Assembly: GCF_001038485.1 (NCBI RefSeq) | Contig: NZ_LDUE01000046.1 | Location: 1-64,000 of the forward strand | Length of the DNA stretch: 64,000 bases | Source: Ornithinibacillus californiensis | Lineage (GTDB): Bacteria; Bacillota; Bacilli; Bacillales; Amphibacillaceae | Direction of reading: 5' to 3' | Shown here: positions 9,015-17,488 of the stretch, piece after piece | How the letters are laid out: every line of letters begins with the position of its first letter | Position numbering within the stretch: the first letter of the stretch is position 1 | Translations under genes and position numbers: made by a program | The notes under the pieces: generated by a model | Seen by the model: only the letters and a program-made list of their open reading frames with translations | The model's database searches: none | What the model was told of the DNA's origin: nothing

Positions 9015-9060
9015 AAAAAACATCTCAAAAAGGGGTCAGACCCCTCTTTGAGATGTTTTT
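9015..9060. terminator. Long hairpin terminator with embedded GGGGTCAGACCCC
   Basis: The stem pairs AAAAACATCTCAAA with TTTGAGATGTTTTT, and the tip is AGGGGTCAGACCCCT. T-runs stand at both ends, so it could stop transcripts from either side. It overlaps the stop codon of pdaA. The tip belongs to the same palindrome family as that at 43521. Confidence 0.8.
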
Positions 9061-9853
9061 AGTAGCCGTAGATTGGCTTTGTTAGTTTATCTTGAAGGAC
9101 AAAGTCATCTAGACTTTTAAACGTATAACCTTCTTTTTTTAGATCTTGGATAATCTTCTCTAATGCTTTTGCATTATCCTCTGATACGGCGTGAAGTAGG
9201 ATAATGGCACCTGGATGGATTTGTTCCATTACTTCATCATAGGCATATTGCCAGCCCTTTTGCGCATCTGTATTCCAATCAATAATTGCAAGTGACCAGA
9301 ATACATGAATATATCCTAAATCATAAGCCCATTCCAAAGTTTGCTGATTAAACATCCCTTTCGGTGGGCGAACATATTTGATGTCACTCTGGTTGGAGAC
9401 TCTAGAAACCGCTTCTTTCAAAGTTTCTAATTCACGCTTCATGACATCTTTCGTCAAAATGGTAAAGTCGGGATGATGATAAGAATGGTTTCCAATTGTA
9501 TGACCTTCATCCACCATTCGCTTGATTAATTCGGAAGCACTATTTACATAATGTCCTGTAACAAAAAAAGTAGCAGGTACCTTTTCTTTTTTCAACACAT
9601 CCAAAATTTCATCCGTGTAGCCCTGCTCATATCCATTATCAAATGTTAAGTATACGGTTTTATCACCTGAATCATCCACATAATAAGCACCATATTCTTT
9701 TAGGATATCTTGATAATTCCCAATATCTGGTGCCTCATGATTTTTGTTTTTCTTATATCCCCAACCATATGCCCCTGCCTCTTCCACTTGTATATGAAAA
9801 AAGGCAAGAAAAAATATGAAGGTAGTTGCTAACATGAAACAAACTTTTTGCAT
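9059..9853 (-). CDS. pdaA: PdaA, peptidoglycan delta-lactam de-N-acetylase
   Basis: The 264-residue protein has a signal peptide (about 1-24) and a NodB-type polysaccharide deacetylase domain. The first motif is TFDNGYE (70-76), with Asn where many NodB enzymes have a second Asp, as in PdaA. The metal ligands are in HSYHHPD (H123 and H127). PdaA removes the acetyl group from N-acetylmuramic acid on the way to muramic-delta-lactam in the spore cortex. The length equals that of B. subtilis PdaA (263), and nearby yfkD/yfkF/yfkH-J homologues match the same chromosomal region. It implies an endospore-forming organism. Confidence 0.92.
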   Translation of the reverse strand: MQKVCFMLATTFIFFLAFFHIQVEEAGAYGWGYKKNKNHEAPDIGNYQDILKEYGAYYVDDSGDKTVYLTFDNGYEQGYTDEILDVLKKEKVPATFFVTGHYVNSASELIKRMVDEGHTIGNHSYHHPDFTILTKDVMKRELETLKEAVSRVSNQSDIKYVRPPKGMFNQQTLEWAYDLGYIHVFWSLAIIDWNTDAQKGWQYAYDEVMEQIHPGAIILLHAVSEDNAKALEKIIQDLKKEGYTFKSLDDFVLQDKLTKPIYGY

Positions 9854-9910
9854 AGAACCCCACCTATTTTTTTTCTTACCTTTTGCTTAATCAACTATTT
9901 TTATTCTATC

Positions 9911-11218
9911 TTACAAGAAAAGTGATGCTGCCCAGCCAAAGATGAACAACGGTATATTAAAGTGAACGAATGTCGGAACACATGTATCCCAAATATGATT
10001 GTGCTTACCATCCGCGTTAAGACCAGAAGTTGGTCCTAGTGTACTATCTGAGGCAGGTGACCCAGCATCTCCTAATGCACCAGCTGTCCCAATAAGCGCT
10101 GCCGTTGCAAGTGGTGAAAAGCCTGCTGAGATACAAATTGGAACAAACAATGCTGCAATAATTGGAATCGTACCAAATGAAGATCCAATACCTATCGTAA
10201 TTACTAAACCTACTAATAATAAAACAAAGGCAATAAATGCTTTATTATCTCCTAAAAATCCAGAAGATGCTTCAACTAGTGCGTCGACTGAACCGGTTTC
10301 TTTTAAAATAGTACCAAATCCAGAAGCTACTAACATAACAAATGCAATAGAACTCATCATACTTACACCATCAACAATAATCTTGTCACTTTTAGAAAAA
10401 GGAACAACAAAGAATAATACCATAAGAATAAGTCCTGTAAGTGCACCTAATACTAAATTTCCAGTAACAATCTGAACTACTAGCGCACCAAGTATAGCAA
10501 CAATCGTTAGCCCATGCTTCAAGTTAAATATAACTTCTTCCGTTACAGGTTTAACAAAGTTAGAATTCTCTTCCACATGCGGTCGTGGTTCTTTATCTTT
10601 TCGGTAAGTAATAAAGATTGCAATAAGCAAACCAACTACCATTCCAATTCCAGGAAATAACATTGCCAACCAAATATCATTTTTCGCGATTTCCGCACCA
10701 TTTTGTACCATTCCATCATAAATAATCCCATGAAAAATCAAACCAAACCCAGCAGGAATCATCACATATGGTGCCTTCAATCCAAACGTTAAGGCAACTG
10801 CAACTCCACGACGATCGACACGCATTTTATCAAATAACTTTAACAACGGTGGTATTAAAATAGGTATAAATGCAATATGAACTGGAACAACGTTTTGTGA
10901 AAGAGAAGCAACACCAGCAATTACAAGTAAAAGCATGGTTTTCTTCCCTGTAAGTATACGAATTAAGAAGTTAACTAATATAGTTGTAATACCTGTATAA
11001 CTAATTGCAACTGCAAAAGCACCAAGCAACACATAACTTAATGCGGTGTTAGCTTGACCGCCCATTCCGCTCACAAGCATTTCGACAGCCTCTATTACAT
11101 TTAACCCCGCCAATAAACCTGCGGAAACTGCTGCTATAATAATTGAAATTATTACGTTTACTCGTAACAAGCTCAAAATAGTCATAATCAATACGGAAAC
11201 AACTACAACCCATTCCAT
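9911..11218 (-). CDS. YuiF-like permease, Na+/H+ antiporter superfamily
   Basis: The 435-residue protein has about 11 hydrophobic segments and lacks a soluble domain. The pattern (GFGLIFHGIIYDGMV in the middle, GTAGALGDAGSPASDSTLG near residues 375-393) is that of the Na+/H+ antiporter-like family that includes B. subtilis YuiF, a reported histidine-permease-type protein. The substrate here is not determined; an amino acid is likely. The ATG at 11218 follows AAGGGGG. A TACTTTA/TAAAGTA inverted repeat (11251-11270) stands about 32 bp upstream. Confidence 0.75.
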   Translation of the reverse strand: MEWVVVVSVLIMTILSLLRVNVIISIIIAAVSAGLLAGLNVIEAVEMLVSGMGGQANTALSYVLLGAFAVAISYTGITTILVNFLIRILTGKKTMLLLVIAGVASLSQNVVPVHIAFIPILIPPLLKLFDKMRVDRRGVAVALTFGLKAPYVMIPAGFGLIFHGIIYDGMVQNGAEIAKNDIWLAMLFPGIGMVVGLLIAIFITYRKDKEPRPHVEENSNFVKPVTEEVIFNLKHGLTIVAILGALVVQIVTGNLVLGALTGLILMVLFFVVPFSKSDKIIVDGVSMMSSIAFVMLVASGFGTILKETGSVDALVEASSGFLGDNKAFIAFVLLLVGLVITIGIGSSFGTIPIIAALFVPICISAGFSPLATAALIGTAGALGDAGSPASDSTLGPTSGLNADGKHNHIWDTCVPTFVHFNIPLFIFGWAASLFL

Positions 11219-11250
11219 TTCTCTTCCCCCTTGAAGTAATTACGCTTTAA

Positions 11251-11270
11251 TACTTTACTATGATAAAGTA
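11251..11270. promoter_or_regulatory. Inverted repeat upstream of the YuiF-like gene
   Basis: TACTTTA and TAAAGTA are separated by 6 bp just ahead of the start codon. It could be an operator or a weak hairpin; no regulator is recognised. Confidence 0.3.
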
Positions 11271-11332
11271 ATAGAGTGACAAAGTCAACCTAATATTATT
11301 AACTTTTTATCTAATTGTTATTCATATAAAAA

Positions 11333-11361
11333 AGCTCTGAAACCTACGTAGGTTACAGAGC
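11333..11361 (-). terminator. Terminator of yfkD
   Basis: On the minus strand a stem of GCTCTG, a mismatch and AACCTAC with its complement is followed by six T. It is just downstream of the yfkD-like stop at 11374. Confidence 0.85.
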
Positions 11362-11373
11362 CATTTTATAGGA

Positions 11374-12168
11374 TTATTTTAATTCAAAAGAAAATGAGAC
11401 ATGATCTTGGATTGGAATCCATGCTCCTATACCTTGCTTTGTAACATTCTTAATGACAATGGACTTCTTTGTTCCTTTTAATTCGATATAAACTTCTCCG
11501 AATGTTACCTTCCCTTTTTCATTAACCGCAGGTGCAAACGTGTGTAAGTAGCCATATTTTTGTGATGGAACACCATAAGAATTTTCTTTTTTCGTGCCAG
11601 CTCCTATAGTTGTGGAATAAGAAAGTGGTAATTTAGTATTTTGCTTAGCCGTCATGATGATCATTTGTTTCACGTCGTCCGGATTGGCGATTTTATTCGT
11701 TAGCGCGCCCTTAATTTCTTTTTGAGCTTGTTGATTGTAATTTAATTTCTGGCTATCCTTACCACCAATATTATTTAACTCATTTACGTTTATCTTTTGA
11801 TATTCCCAGTTAATATTCGTATCGTCCGATTCGTAGTTGAGTGGCCAACGTCCTAAAAAGACCATCCCACGATATCCAAATCCAATGGGAGATGGTTTAA
11901 TAGTTGACTCATTAAGCATCTTAATTAAATTTGGATTAGAGATTTTAACATCTGTACTTTCCATTAATTCTTGCGTGAGTTCACTTGGTTCAATAACTTC
12001 CTCATCCTCATTGGAATTAGGAAACGTATTCTCCTTTGAAATATCTAATACATGACTAGGGATGTTAAATTCATTCTTTTTGCCTTCTTTTTCATCTGCT
12101 GCGACAATAAAAGAAGTTTGAATTGCAAGTAGAAAAGTAATTAATGCTATGATATATTTATTTTTCAT
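11374..12168 (-). CDS. yfkD: YfkD family secreted protein
   Basis: The 264-residue protein has a signal peptide (about 1-24) followed by an all-soluble domain. Length and the segment IPSHVLDISKENTFPN (about 36-51) fit the YfkD family, known from spore-forming Bacillaceae and of unknown function. No catalytic motif is visible. It is divergent from a YfkF-like exporter, the same pairing of genes as near yfkD and yfkF in B. subtilis, which supports the call. It has its own terminator. Confidence 0.8.
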   Translation of the reverse strand: MKNKYIIALITFLLAIQTSFIVAADEKEGKKNEFNIPSHVLDISKENTFPNSNEDEEVIEPSELTQELMESTDVKISNPNLIKMLNESTIKPSPIGFGYRGMVFLGRWPLNYESDDTNINWEYQKINVNELNNIGGKDSQKLNYNQQAQKEIKGALTNKIANPDDVKQMIIMTAKQNTKLPLSYSTTIGAGTKKENSYGVPSQKYGYLHTFAPAVNEKGKVTFGEVYIELKGTKKSIVIKNVTKQGIGAWIPIQDHVSFSFELK

Positions 12169-12252
12169 GTGCGCCTTCCTCTCTTATTTTGCCTTAGTTT
12201 TTTCGAGCAGTATTCTTTTTATACATATTCATCATCTTTAGGGGGAACAAAA

Positions 12253-13425
12253 ATGATTTTTAATCGGTTTCGATTTTGGATTTTAATATTACTTGTGATG
12301 ATTTCTGGACTCTCACAAGGAATGCTGATGCCACTCCTAGCAATCATCTTGGAGCAAGGTGGTGTATCATCTTCCGTTAATGGATTGCATGCTACAGGTT
12401 TATATATCGGAGTTTTACTAGCTTCTCCCTTTATGGAAAAACCGATGCAAAAGTACGGTTTCAAACCAATCATCCTAATTGGTGGTTTATTAGTTATCAT
12501 TTCTTTACTATTATTTCCACTATGGGAAGCACTATGGTTTTGGTTTATCCTGCGGGTAGTTATTGGTATTGGTGATAACATGCTACATTTCGGAACGCAG
12601 ACTTGGATTACTACAACAGCAGATAAAAGTACGCGTGGTAGAAGTATTTCACTTTACGGGATGTCGTTTGGTTTAGGTTTTGCAATTGGACCACTGTTTA
12701 CAAGGTTATTAGAAGTTAATGAAGCACTACCTTTTATAGCGTCCGCCCTATTAAGTACGTTAGTTTGGTCACTAATGTTATTCGTTAGAAACAAATTTCC
12801 CGATACAGATGTTTCAAGTGTTGAGACTTCTAAAGAAAGTTCACTGAAGCGATTTATCCAAACAACGAAAATTGCTTGGATTGCCTTATTACCACCATTT
12901 GCATATGGATTCTTGGAGGCTACCCTCCATGCAACATTTCCCATTTATGGTCTTCGTATTGGGCATGATGTTGATATGCTTTCACTAATTATTCCTTGTT
13001 TTGCGGGTGGTAGTCTACTATCTCAATTACCTTTAGGGATTCTAAGTGACAAGATTGGGAGAAGAAGAATTCTTTTAGTTATTATGGCGTTAGGATTAGT
13101 CTGTTTTATTGGAGCGGCATTCTTAGAGGCTTCCGTAGCTGCATTATTTATATTATTTACTCTAGCAGGAATATTTGTTGGTTCGTTATATTCACTAGGA
13201 ATATCTTACATGACAGATCTACTGCCACCAAACTTACTCCCAGCTGGGAACCTACTTTGTAGCATAGCCTTTAGTATTGGGAGTTTAGGTGGACCGTATT
13301 TTGGCGGATTATTTATTGATTTTCTACCTGGAGTATCCTTCTTCATTATGATTGCAGTAGTTCTAGCATTTATTGTTGGAGCGATGTTATTGAAGCGAAA
13401 CACGGTAGAGGCAGTAAGTAGGTAG
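12253..13425 (+). CDS. yfkF: MFS transporter, YfkF-like
   Basis: The start chosen is the ATG at 12253, 8 bp after GGGGG, giving 390 residues; the frame extends upstream to 12169 without a site. Twelve hydrophobic segments and the loop motif DKIGRRR (residue about 279 on) place it in the major facilitator superfamily. The RSISLYGMSFGLGFAIGPL stretch resembles drug and sugar exporters. The substrate is unknown. Position beside yfkD suggests it is the yfkF orthologue. No terminator is obvious before the repeat element that follows. Confidence 0.75.
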   Translation: MIFNRFRFWILILLVMISGLSQGMLMPLLAIILEQGGVSSSVNGLHATGLYIGVLLASPFMEKPMQKYGFKPIILIGGLLVIISLLLFPLWEALWFWFILRVVIGIGDNMLHFGTQTWITTTADKSTRGRSISLYGMSFGLGFAIGPLFTRLLEVNEALPFIASALLSTLVWSLMLFVRNKFPDTDVSSVETSKESSLKRFIQTTKIAWIALLPPFAYGFLEATLHATFPIYGLRIGHDVDMLSLIIPCFAGGSLLSQLPLGILSDKIGRRRILLVIMALGLVCFIGAAFLEASVAALFILFTLAGIFVGSLYSLGISYMTDLLPPNLLPAGNLLCSIAFSIGSLGGPYFGGLFIDFLPGVSFFIMIAVVLAFIVGAMLLKRNTVEAVSR

Positions 13426-13475
13426 GGTTGGGATCTTAGAAAGAATAGCTATACTGTTCAATTCACAAGGAAAGA

Positions 13476-13709
13476 GGTCGGGACATAAGTACTCCTCTCA
13501 AAGGTAAAACCTAACATTTTTGTTAGTGCATATAACTCGCCCCGGAAATATACTTCGCTTTCCGTGGGGGGCTGGTGAGCCTCCTCAGAGCTATCGCTCT
13601 TGCGGGGTCTCACCGATGCCTATCCTCCCACAGGAGTCTCCGTATATTTCCGGGGCTAGTCTAGTATTTGTTCGTCATTTACTACCCTTGATAGAGTTAT
13701 GTCCCAACC
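13476..13709. repeat. Composite intergenic repeat with GGTYGGGACATAA ends
   Basis: GGTCGGGACATAA (13476-13488) and TTATGTCCCAACC (13697-13709) are a 13-bp inverted pair with one mismatch. They enclose a 118-nt structured element (13538-13655). The block fills nearly all of the 290 bp between the exporter gene and the ABC permease gene. It carries no reading frame of note. Similar GGGACATAA palindromes are recalled from other Bacillales intergenic regions, but their role is unknown. Confidence 0.65.
13538..13655. ncRNA. Structured element, copy 1 (118 nt)
   Basis: A perfect 15-bp terminal stem (GCCCCGGAAATATAC with GTATATTTCCGGGGC) encloses nested pairs GTGGG/CCCAC, GGTGAG/CTCACC and an apical AGAGC/GCTCT hairpin. 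A second copy at 41813-41929 keeps the same architecture, but its terminal and apical stems have different sequences that still pair. That covariation indicates selection for structure, as RNA or as extruded DNA. Copies of this core are recalled as common in Bacillaceae genomes; the function is unknown. Strand of action is not established. Confidence 0.6.
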
Positions 13710-13712
13710 ACA

Positions 13713-14426
13713 TTAATTTATCGTCCGACTAGCCTTAATATCTATATGCTTACCATATCGCTTTTCTAATTTTTCTTGTAAAAATGAGATAGCGATTCCG
13801 ATTGGCCAGTAAATAAATGCAACCATAATATACATTGTCATCGCATCAAAGGTTCGTCCTGCCACAATTTGTGATTTTTGAAACAGCTCTGGTACCGTAA
13901 TAATTGATGCAAGAGAGGTCCCTAACATGACACTTAAAAACACATTCGCTAATGGCGGAATTGCTATTCGAATGGCTTGTGGCAGAATAATTAATCGCAT
14001 TGCTTTCCAATACGGAATGTTCAATGCTTTCGATGCTTCCCACTGTCCTTTATCAACACTCGATAAAGCTGCTCGGTAAATCTCAGCAATATACCCTGCA
14101 CTATTGAGACCGAATGCTATCGAGGCTGCAATAAAGGCTGTGAGCTTGATACCAATTATTGGTAGGCCAAAATATATCAAGAATAAAAAGACAATTATTG
14201 GTGTACTTCGCATGAAGGAGATGTACAATCTCGCTGGCCAGCGAAGGATAAAACGGTTGGAACCTCTCGCCAGTGAAATGAAGAATCCTAAAATAAGACC
14301 GATCAACATGCCAATGATGGCAAGGGAAATCGTCATCGGAACCCCTTCTAGCAAGAAAGGTAAACTCTCCCAAGCTAATACCGGATCAAAAATATTTTCT
14401 AATTGAACGTGATCAATTTCAAACAT
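13713..14426 (-). CDS. Amino acid ABC transporter permease
   Basis: The 237-residue protein has five membrane segments and the permease EAA loop (EASKALNIPYWKAMRLIILP, about 144-163) that docks to the ATPase. It belongs to the polar amino acid (His/Glu/Arg/opine) permease family. It starts 11 bp after the binding-protein gene, so the two form an operon. No ATPase gene is adjacent, as in the B. subtilis yckA-yckB pair; the ATPase must be supplied from elsewhere. The downstream side is closed by the structured repeat. Confidence 0.85.
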   Translation of the reverse strand: MFEIDHVQLENIFDPVLAWESLPFLLEGVPMTISLAIIGMLIGLILGFFISLARGSNRFILRWPARLYISFMRSTPIIVFLFLIYFGLPIIGIKLTAFIAASIAFGLNSAGYIAEIYRAALSSVDKGQWEASKALNIPYWKAMRLIILPQAIRIAIPPLANVFLSVMLGTSLASIITVPELFQKSQIVAGRTFDAMTMYIMVAFIYWPIGIAISFLQEKLEKRYGKHIDIKASRTIN

Positions 14427-14437
14427 AGGATCACCTT

Positions 14438-15283
14438 TTATTCGATGCCTTCGATTTCAATTACTTCCTCTTCTGGTTCTTTGGAAACATCTAGTCCACC
14501 AAAGAATTCTTCGGAGATCTCGGTTAATGTTCCATCCTCTTTCATATCAGCAATAATTTTATTTACCTTTTCTAATAATACCGTTGCTTCTTTTTGCATC
14601 ACAACATTATTTGTCGTTGGATGGAATCGAAGGTCTGGATGTAAGGTGATATTGAATTCTGGAAATGCTTGAATAGCTAAAGACTGAAGGTAATAATCAT
14701 TAATAACAACATCTGTATTCCCATTATGAACATCTCTTAAGTAGGCATCGTTGGTTACATTACCATAAGTAATAACTTCCCCACCAAATTTTCTAGCAAT
14801 ATCACTATATACAGTTGTTGCAGCTCCACCGGCTTTTTTGCCTTTTAGATCTTCTAACGTATGAATGCCTGACAAATCATCAGCACGAACGATCATCGTA
14901 GCGAATGAATATTTAACAGGCTCTGTGAATGCAAATTTCTCACGACTAGCATCTCTTGGTCCTGCTTGAATAATATCAACACGGCCACTTTGAAGTGCAG
15001 ATAGCATCGCATCAAAAGCCATTGTTTCAAATTTAATATCGACACCTAATCGGTCAGCTATTTCACGAAAAACTTCTACATTATAACCAGTTAATTCATC
15101 TGAACCTTCTGGATAATAGGATGCTGGATATAACGTACCTGCAGTACCAACTACAATTTCACCAGATTCCTGGATATTTTCCCAAATTTTATCCTCCACT
15201 GCCTCTTCCGTATCTTCTCCACCACACGCAGCTAGGAAAGTTAGAGTACCAAGTGTGAACATTAATAGTAAAAATTTCTTCAT
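14438..15283 (-). CDS. Amino acid ABC transporter binding lipoprotein
   Basis: The 281-residue protein has a lipoprotein signal with lipobox LAAC and Cys20. A family 3 solute-binding domain follows: GYNVEVFREIADRLGVDIKF (about 64-83) and MLSALQSGRVDIIQ are typical. The C-terminus is strongly acidic (EEEVIEIEGIE). It should capture a polar amino acid outside the membrane for the neighbouring permease. An inverted repeat overlaps its promoter (15305-15340), suggesting substrate-dependent control. The exact ligand cannot be read from the sequence. Confidence 0.85.
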   Translation of the reverse strand: MKKFLLLMFTLGTLTFLAACGGEDTEEAVEDKIWENIQESGEIVVGTAGTLYPASYYPEGSDELTGYNVEVFREIADRLGVDIKFETMAFDAMLSALQSGRVDIIQAGPRDASREKFAFTEPVKYSFATMIVRADDLSGIHTLEDLKGKKAGGAATTVYSDIARKFGGEVITYGNVTNDAYLRDVHNGNTDVVINDYYLQSLAIQAFPEFNITLHPDLRFHPTTNNVVMQKEATVLLEKVNKIIADMKEDGTLTEISEEFFGGLDVSKEPEEEVIEIEGIE

Positions 15284-15304
15284 ATTAAAGCCCCCTTAAA
15301 TATT

Positions 15305-15359
15305 CTGTTACAATTTTTAGAACCTTTCTGATTGTAACAGTTTAGTTTTAATTATTCAA
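15305..15359 (-). promoter_or_regulatory. Promoter of the ABC genes with palindromic operator
   Basis: On the minus strand TTGAAT (15354-15359) and TACAAT (15331-15336) are 17 bp apart. A perfect 10-bp inverted repeat, CTGTTACAAT at 15305-15314 and ATTGTAACAG at 15331-15340, has one half covering the -10 box and the other just downstream. A third, similar AGTAACAG lies near 15407. The regulator is not recognised. Confidence 0.6.
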
Positions 15360-15438
15360 ATCTTTTTCACCTTATCTAATACTGTAATGGGGTAAAATCA
15401 CTATAAATAGTAACAGTTTTAGGGGATTTTCATATCGG

Positions 15439-15497
15439 TTGACCTATTCAATATTTATGATAATATTATAATATATATTAGTTTATAATTATTATAA
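15439..15497 (+). promoter_or_regulatory. pfeT promoter region with perfect PerR box
   Basis: TTATAATTATTATAA at 15483-15497 matches the Bacillus PerR box at all 15 positions. A TTGACC (15439-15444) and TATTAT/TATAAT hexamers (15464-15472) upstream are candidate -35 and -10 boxes, with non-ideal spacing. PerR is the peroxide and iron sensor, and B. subtilis pfeT is known to be PerR-controlled. Confidence 0.85.
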
Positions 15498-15534
15498 ATA
15501 AGGTTTGTGAAACTTAATTTGGGGAGGAAAAATA

Positions 15535-17457
15535 ATGGGTACTAGTCTTGATACGTTCATAGAACCACATCAATCAAAAAACAATTTCGTCTTCATAAAG
15601 AATCTACTTCCACATATCGAATTAATTGCAGCTTTATTAAGTGGATTAATTATACTTATTACTTGGTTACTGGAAGGTCATATATCTGAATCAGCCTTTG
15701 TGATTCTTCATTTAACCGCTTTTATTATTGGTGGCTATGCCAAAGCAAAAGAAGGTATTTCGGAGACGATTAAAAATAAAGAGCTAAATGTTGAGATGCT
15801 CATGATTTTTGCTGCTATCGGTTCAGCCATCATTGGCTATTGGACAGAAGGCGCAATACTTATATTCATTTTTGCTTTATCAGGAGCTTTAGAAACCTAT
15901 ACGATGAATAAAAGTAGAAAAGAGATCTCAGCTTTATTAGACCTACAGCCAGAAGAAGCGATTAGAATCTCTAACGGGAAAGAAGAAGTCGTATCTGTTC
16001 AACAACTGCAAATTGGTGACCGTATCCTAGTCCGCGCAGGTGAACGAATACCAGCAGATGGAGTTATTTTAACAGGAGAAACTTCCATTGATGAAAGTGC
16101 AATCACTGGGGAATCTTTACCAACTACTAAAGCAAAATCTGATGAAGTTTTAGCTGGTACAGTTTCACTTGATGGGACGATTACTGTATCTATTACTAAG
16201 AATTCTGATGAAACGATGTTCCAAAAGATAATAAATCTCGTGCAATCTGCACAGGAAGAAAAGTCACCATCGCAACTGTTTATTGAGCGCTTTGAAGGAA
16301 CCTATGTCAAAGTCGTGCTGCTGATTTTCCTAGTCATGCTATTTCTACCATACGTGCTATTCGAATGGTCGTTAGAAGACAGTATCTACCGGGCGATTAT
16401 TCTATTAGTAGTTGCCTCTCCTTGTGCATTAGTGGCTTCGATCATGCCTGCCACCCTTTCAGCTATTTCTAACAGTGCTAGAAAAGGTGTTCTTTTCAAA
16501 GGTGGAGTACATCTTGAAAATCTCGAGAATATTAAAGCAATCGCATTTGATAAAACTGGTACATTAACCAACGGAAGTTTAGTGGTTACGGATGCTCATT
16601 TTGCTAATGATGTAGACCAAGATGGAGTGGTTGCTATTATTGGCGCAATTGAGAACCAGTCTACCCACCCACTGGCAAAGGCAATTACCAACTATAGTAG
16701 GGAACGTGTAGATATTTTCAATAATGAAGTAGTAAATATGAAAACTATAGGAGGAAATGGTGTAGAGGCAACGATTAATGGAGAGCAGTGGCAGATCGGA
16801 AAACCTGATTATGTCGGCAGAGAACTTGCTGAGCAGTTTCAAGATGGAATCTTAGAAAGATTAGCATCAGAAGGGAAAACGGTTGTTTTCGCAAAAACAG
16901 CGGGGGCAATCGTAGCTGTCTTTGCATTAAAAGATACGATTAGAGAAGAAGCTAAATACGCGATTAAACAACTTCATCAAAATGGAATTAAAACGATTAT
17001 GCTAACGGGTGACAATGAACTTACTGCTAAAGCTATTGCTTCAGAGGTAGGAATGGACCAATACATCTCAAACTGTTTGCCAGAGGATAAAGTTAATCAT
17101 TTGAAAGAACTGCGTAAGAAATACGAAAATGTAGCGATGGTTGGAGACGGGATTAATGATGCCCCTTCTCTTGCTACAGCCAATTTAGGTATTGCGATGG
17201 GGGAAGGTACGGACGTTGCATTGGAGACTGCAGACATGGTCCTTATGAAAAGTGACCTAAACAAAATAATGAATGCTGTGAAGCTGTCTAAAAGAATGAA
17301 TCGAATCGTTAAACAAAATGTTTACTTTTCAATAGGGGTCATTGCCGTCTTACTCATCTCTAACTACTTCCAAGCAATTGACCTTCCTTTAGGAGTTATT
17401 GGTCATGAAGGAAGTACTATTCTAGTTATTCTAAACGGATTACGATTATTGAAATAA
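15535..17457 (+). CDS. pfeT: PfeT (ZosA/YkvW-like) P1B4 metal-efflux ATPase
   Basis: The 640-residue P-type ATPase has no N-terminal heavy-metal-binding domain. TGES is at 191-194 (actuator), DKTGT at 339-343 (phosphorylated Asp339), and GDGIND follows near 541. The metal-site signature is SPC (295-297) instead of CPC, with HEGST (624-628) in the last helices, which is diagnostic of the P1B4 group. In B. subtilis the orthologue (once called ZosA) exports ferrous iron, and the length is nearly identical (637). The perfect PerR box upstream supports the assignment. Zinc or cobalt as an additional substrate cannot be excluded. Confidence 0.9.
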   Translation: MGTSLDTFIEPHQSKNNFVFIKNLLPHIELIAALLSGLIILITWLLEGHISESAFVILHLTAFIIGGYAKAKEGISETIKNKELNVEMLMIFAAIGSAIIGYWTEGAILIFIFALSGALETYTMNKSRKEISALLDLQPEEAIRISNGKEEVVSVQQLQIGDRILVRAGERIPADGVILTGETSIDESAITGESLPTTKAKSDEVLAGTVSLDGTITVSITKNSDETMFQKIINLVQSAQEEKSPSQLFIERFEGTYVKVVLLIFLVMLFLPYVLFEWSLEDSIYRAIILLVVASPCALVASIMPATLSAISNSARKGVLFKGGVHLENLENIKAIAFDKTGTLTNGSLVVTDAHFANDVDQDGVVAIIGAIENQSTHPLAKAITNYSRERVDIFNNEVVNMKTIGGNGVEATINGEQWQIGKPDYVGRELAEQFQDGILERLASEGKTVVFAKTAGAIVAVFALKDTIREEAKYAIKQLHQNGIKTIMLTGDNELTAKAIASEVGMDQYISNCLPEDKVNHLKELRKKYENVAMVGDGINDAPSLATANLGIAMGEGTDVALETADMVLMKSDLNKIMNAVKLSKRMNRIVKQNVYFSIGVIAVLLISNYFQAIDLPLGVIGHEGSTILVILNGLRLLK

Positions 17458-17464
17458 ACAATTT

Positions 17465-17488
17465 TGGGGACTGTTATGTCAGTCCCCA
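17465..17488. terminator. Bidirectional terminator
   Basis: TGGGGACTG (17465-17473) pairs with CAGTCCCCA (17480-17488); T-rich flanks lie on both sides. It overlaps the stop of the YihY-family gene and closes pfeT. Confidence 0.8.

Noticed and set aside
13538-13655. Insertion sequence or MITE identity for the structured element
   Set aside because: There is no target duplication that I can see, and the terminal stems differ between copies, which is not expected of fixed mobile-element ends.
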